Positions 4,329 through 5,695 of a stretch of 5,695 bases of DNA are shown here, piece after piece. Below the pieces are notes generated by a model that was given only the letters and a program-made list of their open reading frames with translations, was not told the origin of the DNA and did not search any database. The position numbers and the translations under genes were made by a program. Location of the stretch: contig CAUJFK010000124.1 in assembly GCA_963169175.1 (NCBI GenBank), positions 1 to 5,695 of the forward strand. The letters are read 5' to 3'. How positions within the stretch are numbered: position 1 is the stretch's first letter; each line of letters begins with the position of its first letter. Origin of the DNA: Acidobacteriota bacterium (GTDB lineage: Bacteria > Acidobacteriota > Blastocatellia > Pyrinomonadales > Pyrinomonadaceae).

Positions 4329-5677
4329 CTTTCTTTTATCCCCAAATTCCGCATCCGGCGGTAAAGGTGGCTGCGGTCAACGCCCATATCTTCAGCGGCT
4401 TTGCTGACGTTGCCGTCGAATTCGGCCAATTTGTGGAGGATAAATTCGCGTTGATATGCGTCGGTCGCCTCTCGAAAGGTCGGGAAACGGAATGTCGAAG
4501 CAGGCCGTTCGCCCGTTGAGCCGAGTTTTGGAAGATCGTCAGCGGAGACATTCTGGCCGCTATAAGTGATGACGATCCGTTCGATCGTATTTTTCAACTC
4601 GCGAACGTTTCCGAGCCAGACGTGGTCACGCAAGGCATCGATCGCATCTTTACTAAATGATTTCGGTTTCTTTGCGTAATTTGTCGAAAATCTGAGGTTG
4701 AAGTGTTCAATAAGTTGCGGAACGTCTTCTGATCGTTCACGAAGCGGCGGGACCTGAAACGGGATCACATTTAGCCGATAAAACAGATCGTGCCGGAAAT
4801 TACCATTGTCGATCAAGGCGTCCAATGGCTTGTTTGTGGCTGAGATCACACGGACATCGACCTTTATCGCCGTATTGCTGCCAACCGGTTCGAAACGCTG
4901 TTCTTCCAGAACACGCAGCATCTTTGCCTGTACCCGCGGTGACATATCGCCGATCTCATCAAGAAAAAGTGTCGCTCCGTCCGCGATCGCAAACTTACCT
5001 TTTTTCGCCGAGGTCGCGCCTGAAAACGCTCCCTTCGCGTGGCCGAACAATTCTGATTCGACAAGTTCTTCCGGTATCGCCGCGGAATTTATCTCAACGA
5101 ACGGCGCCGCCTTTCGCTTCGATTGAGCATGGATCGCCCGGGCGACAAGTTCTTTCCCCGTACCGCTCTCACCCGAGATCAAAACGCGGCCGTCCGATGG
5201 AGCGACAACGGCGATCTGCTTTCTAAGCGCCCGCATCGCCACTGATTCGCCGACCATTACATATTCTTCCGACAATTCTTTCTGGAGCTGCTCATTGGCC
5301 CGCTCCAATTCCCGCTGCCGAACCGCGTTCTTAACCGTCAGTACAGTGCGTTCAAGGCTCAACGGTTTTTCAATAAAATCAAACGCCCCAAGTTTGGTGG
5401 ACTTAACAGCCGTCTCGATATTTCCATGCCCGGATATCATCACGACCGCCGAATCATTACCTTCCTCCCGCAACCGCTTTAGTGTCTCAAGCCCATCAAT
5501 GCCTTTCCCCAGCCAAATATCCAACAAGATGCAGGCAAAGCTCTGCTCTTTTACAAGTTTTAAACACGCCTCGCCCGACGCGGACGTTTCGACCGCAAAA
5601 CCCTCGTCTTCGAGAACACCGCGCAGCGTCGCCCGAATACCAGACTCGTCGTCAACTATAAGTATCGAGTGATTCAC
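4325..5677 (-). CDS. NtrX-type sigma-54-dependent response regulator
   Basis: The 450-residue product has the full NtrC-class layout. The receiver domain (1-120) shows D9-D10, phospho-acceptor D53 in LLDIWL, S82 in MISGHGNIETA and K104 in FIEKP; the LDIWL and SGHGNIETAV wording is characteristic of NtrX. A charged helical linker (about 106-135) leads to the AAA+ domain, with Walker A GESGTGKE (169-176), the sigma-54 contact loop GAFSGA (216-221), Walker B LFLDE (237-241), arginines R295/R301 and GNVREL (356-361). A Fis-type helix-turn-helix ends the protein (about 405-446). When phosphorylated, such proteins oligomerise and remodel sigma-54 RNA polymerase. The start is GTG at 5677 without a clear Shine-Dalgarno; the frame is open to the window edge, but this start gives the standard NHSILIVDDE opening. 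A TAG at 5682-5684 in another frame could be the end of an upstream kinase gene. NtrX assignment is by sequence style; the PrsR or AtoC group is less likely. Confidence 0.94.
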   Translation of the reverse strand: MNHSILIVDDESGIRATLRGVLEDEGFAVETSASGEACLKLVKEQSFACILLDIWLGKGIDGLETLKRLREEGNDSAVVMISGHGNIETAVKSTKLGAFDFIEKPLSLERTVLTVKNAVRQRELERANEQLQKELSEEYVMVGESVAMRALRKQIAVVAPSDGRVLISGESGTGKELVARAIHAQSKRKAAPFVEINSAAIPEELVESELFGHAKGAFSGATSAKKGKFAIADGATLFLDEIGDMSPRVQAKMLRVLEEQRFEPVGSNTAIKVDVRVISATNKPLDALIDNGNFRHDLFYRLNVIPFQVPPLRERSEDVPQLIEHFNLRFSTNYAKKPKSFSKDAIDALRDHVWLGNVRELKNTIERIVITYSGQNVSADDLPKLGSTGERPASTFRFPTFREATDAYQREFILHKLAEFDGNVSKAAEDMGVDRSHLYRRMRNLGIKER

Positions 5678-5695
5678 GTCTAATGAATTTTGGGT

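Noticed and set aside
1..5695. CRISPR arrays, insertion sequences, rRNA or tRNA genes.
   Set aside because: No regularly spaced repeats, no transposase frame or terminal inverted repeats, and no RNA gene signature were seen.

Overview
The window looks like a chromosomal segment of a Gram-negative, diderm soil- or water-type bacterium with moderate GC. An exosortase with a PEP-CTERM substrate implies an outer membrane and exported surface or polysaccharide material. An NtrX-type response regulator and a leader-bearing M3 (Dcp-type) peptidase fit this. The overall flavour suggests Acidobacteriota (Blastocatellia-like), but this is an impression from protein sequence style, not a placement.

Layout, left to right. 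(1) Bases 1-759, minus strand: a 3'-truncated exosortase (1-404) lies downstream of a tiny PEP-CTERM protein (496-759). They read as a substrate gene followed by its sorting transpeptidase, probably one transcript. (2) Bases 760-1073: a divergent intergenic region with three short inverted repeats and no promoter I can defend. (3) Bases 1042-1394, plus strand: a six-codon mini-ORF with a good Shine-Dalgarno, followed 11 bases later by a 106-residue membrane protein of unknown function built around a duplicated F-x-P-R hairpin-like motif. (4) Bases 1395-2056: 662 bases without a convincing protein gene. The first 390 bases are dense in stem-loops, including a textbook intrinsic terminator on the minus strand that has no protein gene to terminate. 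(5) Bases 2057-4228, plus strand: a complete M3-family dipeptidyl carboxypeptidase with all catalytic residues and an N-terminal export or anchor segment. (6) Bases 4229-4324: a convergent gap filled by a 28-bp imperfect hairpin with competing outer and inner pairings. (7) Bases 4325-5677, minus strand: a complete NtrX-type sigma-54-dependent response regulator whose kinase partner probably lies just beyond the right edge.

How they work together: the exosortase and PEP-CTERM protein form a functional pair. The peptidase and the regulator are convergent and need not be related. Exosortase loci in other bacteria are often controlled by a sigma-54 activator of the same broad class as the regulator here (PrsR), but I found no -24/-12 promoter ahead of the PEP-CTERM gene, so that link stays a hypothesis. 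The most interesting unexplained parts are the structured non-coding block at 1468-1778, the duplicated-motif membrane protein with its mini-ORF, and the hairpin between the convergent genes.
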